64,000 nt of DNA from the NCBI GenBank assembly GCA_029968055.1, contig JASCNX010000001.1, forward strand, positions 124,001 through 188,000. Direction: 5' to 3'. A program made the translations under genes and the position numbers. The notes under the pieces are model-generated. The model did no database searches, was not told the DNA's origin, and saw only the letters and a program-made list of their open reading frames with translations. Source of the DNA: Xenophilus aerolatus (lineage in GTDB: Bacteria; Pseudomonadota; Gammaproteobacteria; Burkholderiales; Burkholderiaceae_C). The first letter of the stretch is position 1, and every line of letters begins with the position of its first letter. Positions 35,096 through 43,230 of the stretch are shown piece by piece.

Positions 35096-36537
35096 CGCGC
35101 GGCGGTCGGTGGGGCGGTGGCCGCCGTCGGCGCCGGCAACTGCCGGCGCACGTCCGCCACCTGCGCGGCCGTCACCGCATCGGCGCGGTTGCCCCAGCTG
35201 CGGCGCGCGAAGCTCAGCACCTCGGCCACCTCGGCGTCGCTCAGGCGCCAGCCGAAGGCGGGCATGGCGATGGCCGCCGGCGAGCGGACGGTGCTCGGCA
35301 TGGCCGAGCCGCCCAGCACCAGGCGGATCAGCGAGCTCGGGTCCTTCGCATTCACCACGCTGTTGCCGGCCAGGGCGGGGAAGGTGTTGTCCCAACCGGC
35401 GCCGCTCGAGCGGTGGCAGGCACTGCAGTTGTTGAGGTAGACCATCGAACCCGGCAGGCCGTCGACCTGGCCGTCGCGCAGCTTGCGGGCCTCGGGCGTG
35501 TCCGCGGCTGCGGCGCGCAAGGCTGTGGGCGTGGCCGGGCCTGGCGGAGCGCCCGCTGACGGGGCGCCGACCGACTGCAGGTAGACCGCGACGGCCTTCA
35601 GGTCCTCGGCCGTCATGTGCTGCGTGCTGTTCTCCACCACCTGCACCATGGGGCCGAAGGCGGCGGAGTGGGCGGTGCGGCCGGCCTGCAGGTACTCGAC
35701 GATGTCCTGCGTGCTCCACTGCGCGGCGCTCTGCCGGTCGGTGTGGCGCAGCGGCTGGGCGTACCAGCCGTCGACCAGCGCACCGGCGAGGAAGCGGTCG
35801 CCATCGCGTTCGCTGGCGGCCTTGACGCCGCCCAGGCGGCTGCGCGGCGTGTGGCAGTCGCCGCAGTGGCCGAAGCCCTGCACAAGATACGCGCCGCGGT
35901 TCCATTCGGCGCTCTGCTGGGGCTGCGGCGTATAGCGCGTGTCGTCGAGGTAGATCCAGTTCCAGAACACCATCAGCCCGCGCATGCTGAACGGGAAGGG
36001 CAGGTCGGTAGCCGGCGGTCGCGCGGCGACGGGTTTCACCGCCTTCTGGAAGTAGGCATACAGGGCCTGCACGTCCTCGTCGCTCGCGCGCGCGAAGGAC
36101 GGGTACGGCATCGCCGGGTAGAGGTGGTGGCCGTCGGCCGCCACGCCCTGGCGCAGTGCGCGCGCGAAATCGGCCTGGCTGTAGGCACCGATGCCGGCGT
36201 CCTTGTCGGGCGTGATGTTGGTGGAGACGATGGTGCCGAAGGGCGTCTTCATCGGCAGGCCGCCCGCGAAGGGCGCACCGCCGGGGGCCGTGTGGCAGCT
36301 CACGCAGTCGGCCACACGGGCGAGGTAGCGGCCGCGTTCCACCAGCGGATCATTGGCCGGGCCGGCCGCGGTGCCGGCGGGCGCCGGTGCGGCCGGGGCT
36401 GCCACCGCAGCCGCCGCGCCTTCCGTGCGCTGTGCGAAGGTCCAGGCACTCACCAGGCCGAGACCGACCAGCACCGCCGCGCTCGCCGCCGTGCGAAGGG
36501 GCACGCGCCTGGACGCAGTCGCGAGCGGCCGCCTCAT
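35092..36537 (-). CDS. Triheme cytochrome c subunit of membrane dehydrogenase
   Basis: This 481-residue protein has an N-terminal signal/anchor (residues 14-35), an Ala/Pro-rich linker and three cytochrome c domains. The heme motifs are CVSCH at 78-82, CGDCH at 225-229 and CSACH at 371-375. This is the layout of the cytochrome subunit of FAD-dependent gluconate, sorbitol, fructose and alcohol dehydrogenases, which passes electrons from the flavoprotein to ubiquinone or an oxidase. Its ATG overlaps the GMC gene stop (ATGA), giving the order small subunit, flavoprotein, cytochrome. The C-terminus is Thr/Ala/Pro-rich. Confidence 0.92.
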   Translation of the reverse strand: MRRPLATASRRVPLRTAASAAVLVGLGLVSAWTFAQRTEGAAAAVAAPAAPAPAGTAAGPANDPLVERGRYLARVADCVSCHTAPGGAPFAGGLPMKTPFGTIVSTNITPDKDAGIGAYSQADFARALRQGVAADGHHLYPAMPYPSFARASDEDVQALYAYFQKAVKPVAARPPATDLPFPFSMRGLMVFWNWIYLDDTRYTPQPQQSAEWNRGAYLVQGFGHCGDCHTPRSRLGGVKAASERDGDRFLAGALVDGWYAQPLRHTDRQSAAQWSTQDIVEYLQAGRTAHSAAFGPMVQVVENSTQHMTAEDLKAVAVYLQSVGAPSAGAPPGPATPTALRAAAADTPEARKLRDGQVDGLPGSMVYLNNCSACHRSSGAGWDNTFPALAGNSVVNAKDPSSLIRLVLGGSAMPSTVRSPAAIAMPAFGWRLSDAEVAEVLSFARRSWGNRADAVTAAQVADVRRQLPAPTAATAPPTAAR

Positions 36538-38306
36538 GCCAGCGCTCCCGGTTGCTTGAGGTAGCGCTCGCGGATGGCTGCTGCGGCCCAGTAGGCGATG
36601 CCCGCGACCATGGCCGTGGGGTTGTAGCCGAAGTTCTGCGGAAACAGGCAGGCGCCCATGACGAACACGTTCGGCACGTCCCACACCTGGGCGTAGCGGT
36701 TCACCACGCTGGTCGACGGGTCGGTGCCCATCACCGCGCCGCCGGTGTTGTGGGTCGACTGGTAGGGCCGCGTGTCGTAGTGCGCGCCGGGCTTCATGAA
36801 GTTCAGCGACATCTGCCTGGGCCCCATGGCCTTGGCGATCTGCTCGACCTTGGTGCCGATGAACTGGGTCATCGCGATGTCGTTGGGCTTCCAGTCGAAG
36901 GTCATGCGCAGCAGGGGCTGGCCGTAGGCGTCCTTGTAGGTCGGGTCCAGGTCCAGGTAGTTGTCGCGGTAGGCCATGACCGAGCCCTGGCTGCCCACGC
37001 TGGCCTGGAAGAGGTAGCTCTCCTTCACCGCCTTCTTCCACCCTGCGCCCCAGGTGGGCGCGCCGGGCGGCGTGGCCAGCTGCTGGATCGGTCGTCCTCC
37101 TGTGTTGATGCAGTTGATGCTGGCGCCGCCAACGAAGCCCAGCGGGCCGTGGTCGAAGTTGTCGCCGTCGAAGTCGTCGATGACGTGGCCGCTCGCGCCG
37201 GCGCCCACGAAGGGGTTCATCGGCTGGTCCTTGTCGAAGATGAGCGTCGCGCCGCCGTTGAGCTGGTAGGCGTAGTTGCGTCCGACCACGCCCTGGCCCG
37301 ATGCCGGGTCGTAGGGCCGGCCGATCTTCGACAGCAGCAGCAGGCGCACGTTGTGCATCTGGTAGGCGCACAGCACCACCAGGTCGGCCGGCTGCTCGAT
37401 CTCGTTGCCCTGGGCGTCGATGTAGGTCACGCCGGTGGCCCGCTTGCCGTCGGGCGACATGTTCACGCGGACCACGTGCGAGCGCGTGCGCAACTCGAAG
37501 TTGGGCCGTTTCAGGAGCACCGGCAGCAGTGTGGTCTGCGGCGAGGCCTTGGCATAGGTGTAGCAGCCGTAGCGCTCGCAGAAGCCGCAGAAGTTGCAGG
37601 GCCCGAGCTGCACGCCGTGCGGGTTGGTATACGAGCGCGAGGCGTTGGCGGCGGCCTGCGGGAAGGGGTGGTAGCCGAGTTCGGCCGCCGCCTTGGCGAA
37701 CAGCAGGGCGCTGTTGGGCGAGGCCAGCGGCGGCAGCGGAAAGTCGCTGCGGCGCGCGCCCTCGAACGGGTTGCCGCCGGCCTGGACCTGGCCGCCGAGG
37801 TTGCCGGCCTTGCCCGAGGTGCCGCAGATCTTCTCGAACTGCTCGAAGTGCGGCTCCAGCTCCTCGTAGCTCACGCCCCAGTCCTGGATCGTCATGCCCT
37901 CGGGGATGAAGTTCTTGCCGTAGCGCTCTTCGTAGGTGCTGCGCAGCCGCAGGTCGGCCGGCAGTGGGCGCCAGTGGTGGCCGTTCCAGTGCACGCCGGC
38001 GCCACCGACGCCGGTGCCCAGCAGGAACGAGCCGTGCTGGCGGTAGGGCAGGGCGGTGTCGGCCGGCGTGTGGCGGATGGTGACCGTCTCGCGCGCCAGG
38101 TGCTGGAACAGCTTGCCGCGGATGCCGTAGCTCAGCTCGTCGGTGATGCGCGGGTAGGCGAAGTCGGGGTTGGTGTCGCGCGGCTCGCCGCGCTCCAGCG
38201 CCACGACCTTCAGGCCGGCGGCGGTCAGTTCGGTGCCCATGATGGCGCCGGTCCAGCCGAAGCCGACCAGCACCGCGTCGACCGAGGGCTTCTTCTCCGT
38301 GGCCAT
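36534..38306 (-). CDS. GMC-family FAD dehydrogenase, gluconate 2-dehydrogenase-like large subunit
   Basis: This 590-residue flavoprotein has a dinucleotide fold GFGWTGAIMGTELTAAG near residue 15 and VALERG for the ribose of FAD. GTGVGGAGVHWNGH lies near residue 98. C-terminal THNTGGAVMG and NFGYNPTAMVAGIAYW carry the His/Asn active-site pair. Four cysteines at 237, 240, 243 and 248 (CNFCGFCERYGC) suggest the iron-sulfur cluster found in bacterial FAD-glucose and fructose dehydrogenases. It probably oxidises a sugar or sugar acid in the periplasm, carried there by the Tat-signal-bearing small subunit. It lacks its own signal peptide. The substrate cannot be read from the sequence. Confidence 0.91.
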   Translation of the reverse strand: MATEKKPSVDAVLVGFGWTGAIMGTELTAAGLKVVALERGEPRDTNPDFAYPRITDELSYGIRGKLFQHLARETVTIRHTPADTALPYRQHGSFLLGTGVGGAGVHWNGHHWRPLPADLRLRSTYEERYGKNFIPEGMTIQDWGVSYEELEPHFEQFEKICGTSGKAGNLGGQVQAGGNPFEGARRSDFPLPPLASPNSALLFAKAAAELGYHPFPQAAANASRSYTNPHGVQLGPCNFCGFCERYGCYTYAKASPQTTLLPVLLKRPNFELRTRSHVVRVNMSPDGKRATGVTYIDAQGNEIEQPADLVVLCAYQMHNVRLLLLSKIGRPYDPASGQGVVGRNYAYQLNGGATLIFDKDQPMNPFVGAGASGHVIDDFDGDNFDHGPLGFVGGASINCINTGGRPIQQLATPPGAPTWGAGWKKAVKESYLFQASVGSQGSVMAYRDNYLDLDPTYKDAYGQPLLRMTFDWKPNDIAMTQFIGTKVEQIAKAMGPRQMSLNFMKPGAHYDTRPYQSTHNTGGAVMGTDPSTSVVNRYAQVWDVPNVFVMGACLFPQNFGYNPTAMVAGIAYWAAAAIRERYLKQPGALA

Positions 38307-38317
38307 GCGCTCGCTCC

Positions 38318-39052
38318 TCAGCCCTGCGGCCCGGCAATGCTGACCGGCGGCAGCGGGTAGCGCACGCCGGGGCGCTGCACCCAGTCGAGGAAGTCGGCGC
38401 GGGCACCCGGGAATCCGATCATGGCCCACGCCGCCGTGTTCTTGTTGCCGCCGTGGATCGGGTCGCTGAAGTAGCCTTCCTTGGTGTTCTGCAGCAGGAA
38501 GCCGAAGAAGTCCTGCGCGCCGAAGCCTTCGAACTGCACGGTGCCCTTGCTCATGGCGGTGAGCAGCTCGTCCTGTGCGGCGGCATCGAGCTCGGCAAAG
38601 CGCTTGCCGCCGAACTGGTTGCGGCAGTGCGTGTCGATGGCCGCGATCGCCGCGCGGTACAGCTCGCGCGGCGGCATGCGGCCCTGGTACCCGAAGAGCG
38701 GCGACGCGGCCGCGGCGAAGGGGCCCTGCATGTACCAGAGCGCGCCATGGCCCCAGGCGCTTTCCATCTGCCGATCGATGAACTCGGGCACGCCGGCCTC
38801 GATGGCGCCGGGCCCGGTATCGTCCGAAGGAATCAGCCGCGCGACGGCCGCACGCACGAAGGCCCATTCGTCGGCATGGAAGTACGTGGGTGTGTAGGGT
38901 GCGGCGGTGGCCGCGGGCGCGGTGCCGGCGGCCGGAGCCACCGCGTTCTGGGCGACCACCGTGCCCACGCCGGCGAGCGTGACGGTGGCAGGGACGAGGA
39001 CGACAGACTGGCGCAGGAAGCTGCGCCGCGCCGGACGGGACGGCTCATTCAT
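38318..39052 (-). CDS. Gluconate 2-dehydrogenase subunit 3 family protein, Tat signal
   Basis: This 244-residue small (gamma) subunit begins with PARRSFLRQSVVL, a clear twin-arginine signal followed by a hydrophobic stretch and AQN. The mature part, LIPSDDTGPGAIEAGVPEFIDRQM and later HGGNKNTAAWAMIGFPGA, matches the subunit 3 family. In such complexes this subunit is needed for folding and for hitch-hiking export of the flavoprotein, which has no signal. It precedes the flavoprotein gene by 11 bases. The 185-base gap upstream (39053-39237) shows no gene and must hold the promoter. Confidence 0.91.
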   Translation of the reverse strand: MNEPSRPARRSFLRQSVVLVPATVTLAGVGTVVAQNAVAPAAGTAPAATAAPYTPTYFHADEWAFVRAAVARLIPSDDTGPGAIEAGVPEFIDRQMESAWGHGALWYMQGPFAAAASPLFGYQGRMPPRELYRAAIAAIDTHCRNQFGGKRFAELDAAAQDELLTAMSKGTVQFEGFGAQDFFGFLLQNTKEGYFSDPIHGGNKNTAAWAMIGFPGARADFLDWVQRPGVRYPLPPVSIAGPQG

Positions 39053-39237
39053 CGCATTCTTCGGGGTGCCCGCGAGGCACCGGTGTTGTTGTGGTGCGGG
39101 CTTCGAGAATGCGCCGGCCGAGCGGCACGGCCCTGTAGGACGACTCCAACTCTGCGCCCGTTCGCGGTCAGCTTCAACTCAGCGAGGGCGCATGCGCACG
39201 CCTTGCCGCGCGGCGATGCGACGCTGCGGCGCGGCGC

Positions 39238-40224
39238 CTACATTGCCTCCAGCCCGGCCTTCTTCATCATGGTTTCGGTCAGTGCCATCTCCTGCGCGAA
39301 GCCGCGGGTGTAGGTGGCGCCGTCCTGCATGTCGACCTGCCCGCCGAGTTCCGTCAGGCCTGCGATGACCTTGGGCTGCTTCATGGCCTCGGAGAAGGCG
39401 GCCTGGATGCGTGCCACCACCGTGTCGGGCGTGCCGCGTGGCACCGAGATGCCGCCCCACGAGGTGAGCACGAGGTCCTTCATGCCGAGTTCGGCCAGCG
39501 TCGGCACCTGCGGCAGCAGTGCGTTGCGCCGCGTGCCCGCGACCGCGAGCGGCCGCAGCTTGCCGGCCTTGATCTGCGGATAGGCGACCGAGAAGATCGG
39601 TGCACCGAAACCGACCTGGCCGCCGAGCACGGCATTGACCAGTTCCGATGCGCCCTTGTAGGGCACATGCGTGGCGCTCGCCTTGCCTTCCGACAGCATC
39701 AGTTCCACGCCCAGGTGCGACGGCGTGCCCACGCCACCGGAAGCGTAGTTCAGCACGCCGGGCTGCGCGCGCGCACGGGCCAGCAGGTCGTCGAGCGTGC
39801 GGATGTCGCTCGTGCCATTGACCACCACCACGATGTCGGAACTCGACAGCCGCATCACGTGGCGGAAGTCCTTCAGGGCGTCGAAGCCCGGCTCCTTGTA
39901 CATGCGCATGTTGGCCGCCATGGGGGCGCTGGAGTAGATCCAGGTGTAGCCGTCGGCCGGCGCGTTGGCCACGATGCGCGCGCCCAGGTTGCCGGCGGCG
40001 CCGCCCTTGTTCTCGATGATCACGGGCTGGCCCAGCAGCGGGCCCACGGCTTCGGCCACCACGCGGGCGGTGATGTCCGGGCCGGTGCCGGCCAGGAAGG
40101 GCACCACCCACTTGATGGGGCGGCTCGGGTAGGTGTCGGCGCGCGCGGGCGACGCGGCAAAGGCGGGCGCCACGGCAGCGGCCAGGGCCTGGCCCAGCAG
40201 GGTGCGGCGGGTGAGTGAATGCAT
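39238..40224 (-). CDS. Bug-type (TctC family) periplasmic solute receptor
   Basis: This 328-residue receptor has a signal SLTRRTLLGQALAAAVAPAFA, with a Tat-like RR pair and a cleavage site near residue 28. The mature start YPSRPIKWVVPFLAGTGPDITAR is characteristic of the tripartite tricarboxylate transporter receptors that are expanded in Bordetella and Comamonadaceae. No TctA/TctB membrane genes adjoin it, as is common for orphan Bug proteins, which may signal or share a permease. It is the last of a ligase, dehydrogenase and receptor group, 50 bases after the acyl-CoA dehydrogenase. Its ligand is probably the carboxylic acid that the ligase activates. Confidence 0.91.
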   Translation of the reverse strand: MHSLTRRTLLGQALAAAVAPAFAASPARADTYPSRPIKWVVPFLAGTGPDITARVVAEAVGPLLGQPVIIENKGGAAGNLGARIVANAPADGYTWIYSSAPMAANMRMYKEPGFDALKDFRHVMRLSSSDIVVVVNGTSDIRTLDDLLARARAQPGVLNYASGGVGTPSHLGVELMLSEGKASATHVPYKGASELVNAVLGGQVGFGAPIFSVAYPQIKAGKLRPLAVAGTRRNALLPQVPTLAELGMKDLVLTSWGGISVPRGTPDTVVARIQAAFSEAMKQPKVIAGLTELGGQVDMQDGATYTRGFAQEMALTETMMKKAGLEAM

Positions 40225-40274
40225 GTCTCTTGTCTCCTATTTCCGTTCGGGTCCGGCCCAGGGCCGTCGGTGCG

Positions 40275-41510
40275 TCAGCGCGCGTCGCCCAGCAGTTCCC
40301 TGGCGATCGTGTTCTTCTGGATCTCGCTGGTGCCGGTGAGCACGCGGTACATGCGCAGCATTCGGAACAGGAACTCCACGCGCCGGCCCTGCACGATGCC
40401 TTCGCCGCCGTGGATCTGGACCGCGCGGTCGGCAACGCGAAAGGCCGTCTCGGAACAGCAGAGCTTGGCCATCGAGCTTTCGGCGCGGCCGTCGATGCCG
40501 GCGTCGAGCTGGCGCGCGGTGTGCAGCATCAGTGCGCGCGCCGCGGCCAGCTCGGTGGCCATCTTGGCCAGCATGTGCTGGATGGCCTGGAACTGTCCGA
40601 TGGCGCGGCCGAACTGCCGGCGCCGCAGCGCATGGTCGCGTGCATCGCGCAGCGCCACTGTGGCCAGGCCGATCATCGCCGGGCAGTGCAGCAGGCGGTT
40701 GACGGTGATGCGCCCGAGCGCCAGCGCCAGGCCGCGGCCGGGCTCGCCGATCAATTGCGTGGCCGGCACACGGTGGTGGTCGAACACGATGTCGCCGGTG
40801 CTCGACTGGCCCGCCATGGTCTTGTAGCCCGACTCCACGCGCACGCCCGGTGCATGCAGGTCGACGAAGAATGCCGAGACCTCGCGCTGCGCCGGGTCGG
40901 TGGCGGTCGAGGCCACGAGCACCGCGAAGTCGGCGAAGGGCGAGCCCGAGATGAAGCGCTTGCGCCCGTCGATGACGTAGTCGTCGCCGTCGCGCACCGC
41001 ATGCGTCTGCACGTTGCCGGCGTCGGAGCCGGCCTCGGCCTCGGTGAGTGCGAAGCAGATCGCCTTCTCGGCCTGGGCCACCGGCAGGATGAAGCGCTGC
41101 ATCTGCAGCGGCGTGGCGAAGCGGGCCAGCGCGCCCACGCGCGGCGGGCCGCTCAGCTCGCCGAAGACGTGCGGCGCGAAGGGCGAGCCGGTCGCGTAGA
41201 TCGCCTCCTTGACCAGCACGTGGTCGAGCACCGTGAGGCCCAGGCCGCCCATCTTCTCGGGCAGGGTCATGCCGTAGAAGCCCAGCGCGCGCGAGCGCTT
41301 CCACACCTGCTGCAGCAGCGCACGGTCGGCGCCGTGCTCGTGGTCGATGCCGTGCTCGCGCGCCAGATCGGCCAGCTCGCCATCGAGGAAGGCCGTGACC
41401 TGCGCGATCACCTGGGCCGCGCGCCCGGAGCCTTCGAAGGGGCCGGCGAAGAAGCGCTCGTTGCCGGTGGCGGCCGGCGCGGACGGGGCGGGGGTGGTCG
41501 TGGCGTCCAT
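40275..41510 (-). CDS. Acyl-CoA dehydrogenase family protein
   Basis: This 411-residue flavoprotein has the family motif CFALTEAEAGSDAGNVQT in the FAD region and RRQFGRAIGQFQAIQHMLAKM in the helical C-terminal domain. The usual catalytic Glu of the YEGT(S/A)EI loop is replaced by Thr (VLTGTSEI, residue 392). The base must lie elsewhere, as in isovaleryl-type enzymes, or the enzyme does something other than simple dehydrogenation. The ATG at 41510 overlaps the ligase stop by one base, coupling translation. Together with the ligase it would activate and desaturate a carboxylic acid. Confidence 0.9.
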   Translation of the reverse strand: MDATTTPAPSAPAATGNERFFAGPFEGSGRAAQVIAQVTAFLDGELADLAREHGIDHEHGADRALLQQVWKRSRALGFYGMTLPEKMGGLGLTVLDHVLVKEAIYATGSPFAPHVFGELSGPPRVGALARFATPLQMQRFILPVAQAEKAICFALTEAEAGSDAGNVQTHAVRDGDDYVIDGRKRFISGSPFADFAVLVASTATDPAQREVSAFFVDLHAPGVRVESGYKTMAGQSSTGDIVFDHHRVPATQLIGEPGRGLALALGRITVNRLLHCPAMIGLATVALRDARDHALRRRQFGRAIGQFQAIQHMLAKMATELAAARALMLHTARQLDAGIDGRAESSMAKLCCSETAFRVADRAVQIHGGEGIVQGRRVEFLFRMLRMYRVLTGTSEIQKNTIARELLGDAR

Positions 41511-43054
41511 CAGTTCACCATGCGTGTCTGGCCGGCCCAGTACGGCGCCTGCACCGCCTTGCGCATGACCTTGCCGTTGGGGTTCTTGGGCAGCGTGTCG
41601 ACGAACTCCAGCCGCCGCGGGCGCTTGAAGCCGGCCAGCCGCTCCGCACAGAAGGCATCGATCAGGGCCGCGTCGGCCGGGCGCCCCGGCTTGAGCACCA
41701 CGTGCGCCGCCACCGACTCGCCCCATTTGTCGTCGGGGATGGCGAACACGCAGGCCTCCTGCACCGCCTCGTGCTGGAACAGCACCGCCTCCACCTCGGA
41801 CGGGTAGACGTTGAAGCCGCCGCTGATGACCATGTCCTTCTTGCGGTCGACGATGTAGACGTAGCCCTCCTCGTCCATGCGGGCCAGGTCGCCCGTGTGG
41901 TAGCGGCCGTCCTTCAGCACCTCGGCCGTCAGCTCGGGGGCGCGCCAGTAGCCGGCGAAGATGTCTTCGCCGCCCACCACGATCTCGCCGATCTCGCCCT
42001 GCGCCACCGGCTGGCCCGCGTCGTCGAGGATCTGCACGTCGCATTCCAGGTAGGGCCGGCCGCAGGAGGCCAGGCGCTCCGGCCGCGCGGCGCGGGCGTA
42101 CAGGTGGTCGTCGGCCGAGAGGCCGCACACGCCCGAGGTCGTCTCGCCGGCGCCGTAGCCCTGCGACAGCACCGGGCCGAACACGTCCATGGCCTGCAGG
42201 ATGCGCGCCGGCGCCATCGGTGCCGCGCCGTAGCCGAGCCGCTGCAGGTCGGGCAGCGGCCGGTACCGGCCCTGCAGCTCGCCCAGCAGCATGTTGATCA
42301 TGGTCGGCACCATGAAGGTGTGGGTCACGCGGTCGGTGCGCATGTCGGCCAGGAAGCGCGCCGGCTCGAAGCCCGAGAAGAGGCGGATCGTCACGCCGTT
42401 GCACAGCGCGGGCACGATCTGCATGCCCGAGGCGTGCGTGATCGGGCCGACCAGCCCGAGGATGTGCCCCTCGCGCATGCCCTCCGAGCGGATGAGGAAC
42501 TTGCGCAGCTGCGCCAGGCGGTTGCCGAAGGTCTGCATGGCGGCCTTGAGCACGCCCGAGGAGCCCGAGGTGTAGTGCAGCACCGCCACCTCGTCGGCAC
42601 GGACCTGCACCGGGGTGAAGGCATCGCTGGCGCGGGCCAGGGCGGCGTCGTAGTTCGTCGCGGCGTCGCCGTCGAGCAGCAGCAGGCGCGGCATCGCGCC
42701 GCGGATGTGCGGGCGGAACTGCTCGGCCCGCTCGCGCGTGGTGACGATGATCGACGCCTCGCTGTTGGCCGCGATCTCGCCCACCTCGGCCGGCGACAGG
42801 CGCGCGTTGAAGGGTGCCTTGACCAGGCCGGCCTTGTAGCAGGCGATCTCGATCTCGACGATCTCGGCGCAGTTGGGCAGGTAGATGCCCACGCGGTCGC
42901 CGCGCGCCAGGCCCAGGCCCAGCAGCGCGTTGGCGAGGCGGTTGCTGCGCTGCTCGAGCTCGGCGTAGCTCAGGGTGCGGGCCGGGCTCAGCACCGCGAT
43001 GCGGCGGCCGTGCGCGCGCGCACTGCGGGCGACGAGCATGCCGACGTTCGCCAC
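41510..43054 (-). CDS. AMP-dependent acyl-CoA synthetase/ligase, start uncertain
   Basis: This adenylate-forming ligase has an AMP-binding motif YTSGSSGVLK, core YGAGETTSG, GDLARMDEEGYVYIVDRKKDM and the catalytic Lys in PNGKVMRKAV near the C-terminus. The start is a problem. The frame has no ATG before residue GMLVAR (43040). GTG at 43054 is listed here; it yields a full-length family member of 514 residues beginning ANVGMLVARSARAHG. GTG at 43150 gives a poor Arg-rich N-terminus. A strong AGGAG at 43103-43107 points instead at ATC (43096). The gene is coupled to acyl-CoA dehydrogenase and lies downstream of a LysR gene; its acid substrate is unknown. Confidence 0.88.
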   Translation of the reverse strand: MANVGMLVARSARAHGRRIAVLSPARTLSYAELEQRSNRLANALLGLGLARGDRVGIYLPNCAEIVEIEIACYKAGLVKAPFNARLSPAEVGEIAANSEASIIVTTRERAEQFRPHIRGAMPRLLLLDGDAATNYDAALARASDAFTPVQVRADEVAVLHYTSGSSGVLKAAMQTFGNRLAQLRKFLIRSEGMREGHILGLVGPITHASGMQIVPALCNGVTIRLFSGFEPARFLADMRTDRVTHTFMVPTMINMLLGELQGRYRPLPDLQRLGYGAAPMAPARILQAMDVFGPVLSQGYGAGETTSGVCGLSADDHLYARAARPERLASCGRPYLECDVQILDDAGQPVAQGEIGEIVVGGEDIFAGYWRAPELTAEVLKDGRYHTGDLARMDEEGYVYIVDRKKDMVISGGFNVYPSEVEAVLFQHEAVQEACVFAIPDDKWGESVAAHVVLKPGRPADAALIDAFCAERLAGFKRPRRLEFVDTLPKNPNGKVMRKAVQAPYWAGQTRMVN

Positions 43055-43102
43055 GGGGCGGGCGGCCAGCGAAGGATGTGCGGGATGGGAAATGATGGCT
43101 GT

Positions 43103-43107
43103 CTCCT
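43103..43107 (-). promoter_or_regulatory. Strong ribosome binding site pointing at a non-standard start (ATC)
   Basis: On the minus strand AGGAG-ACAGCC-ATC-ATT occurs in the ligase frame, where AGGAG-N6-ATG would be expected. The context matches the sites at 33332 and just before 52170 almost base for base. Either ATC/ATT is used as a start or a base has changed. Confidence 0.5.
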
Positions 43108-43200
43108 GGAAGTCGCGCCGGCTGCGTGGCGCGCGGCACCTCGGAGGCACTGTTCCAGAAGAGCGGCTATCGCGGAAATACGGTTTGCTGATGCGGGGCG

Positions 43201-43215
43201 ATCACCGGAAGTGAT
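43201..43215. promoter_or_regulatory. Candidate LysR box (T-N11-A) ahead of the ligase operon
   Basis: ATCAC-CGGAA-GTGAT is a 5-base dyad whose inner T...A are 11 bases apart, the LysR consensus. It lies in the gap between the LysR stop (43231) and the ligase start, where a promoter for ligase, dehydrogenase and receptor would sit. Confidence 0.45.
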
Positions 43216-43230
43216 GGCCGGCGCCGCCCG

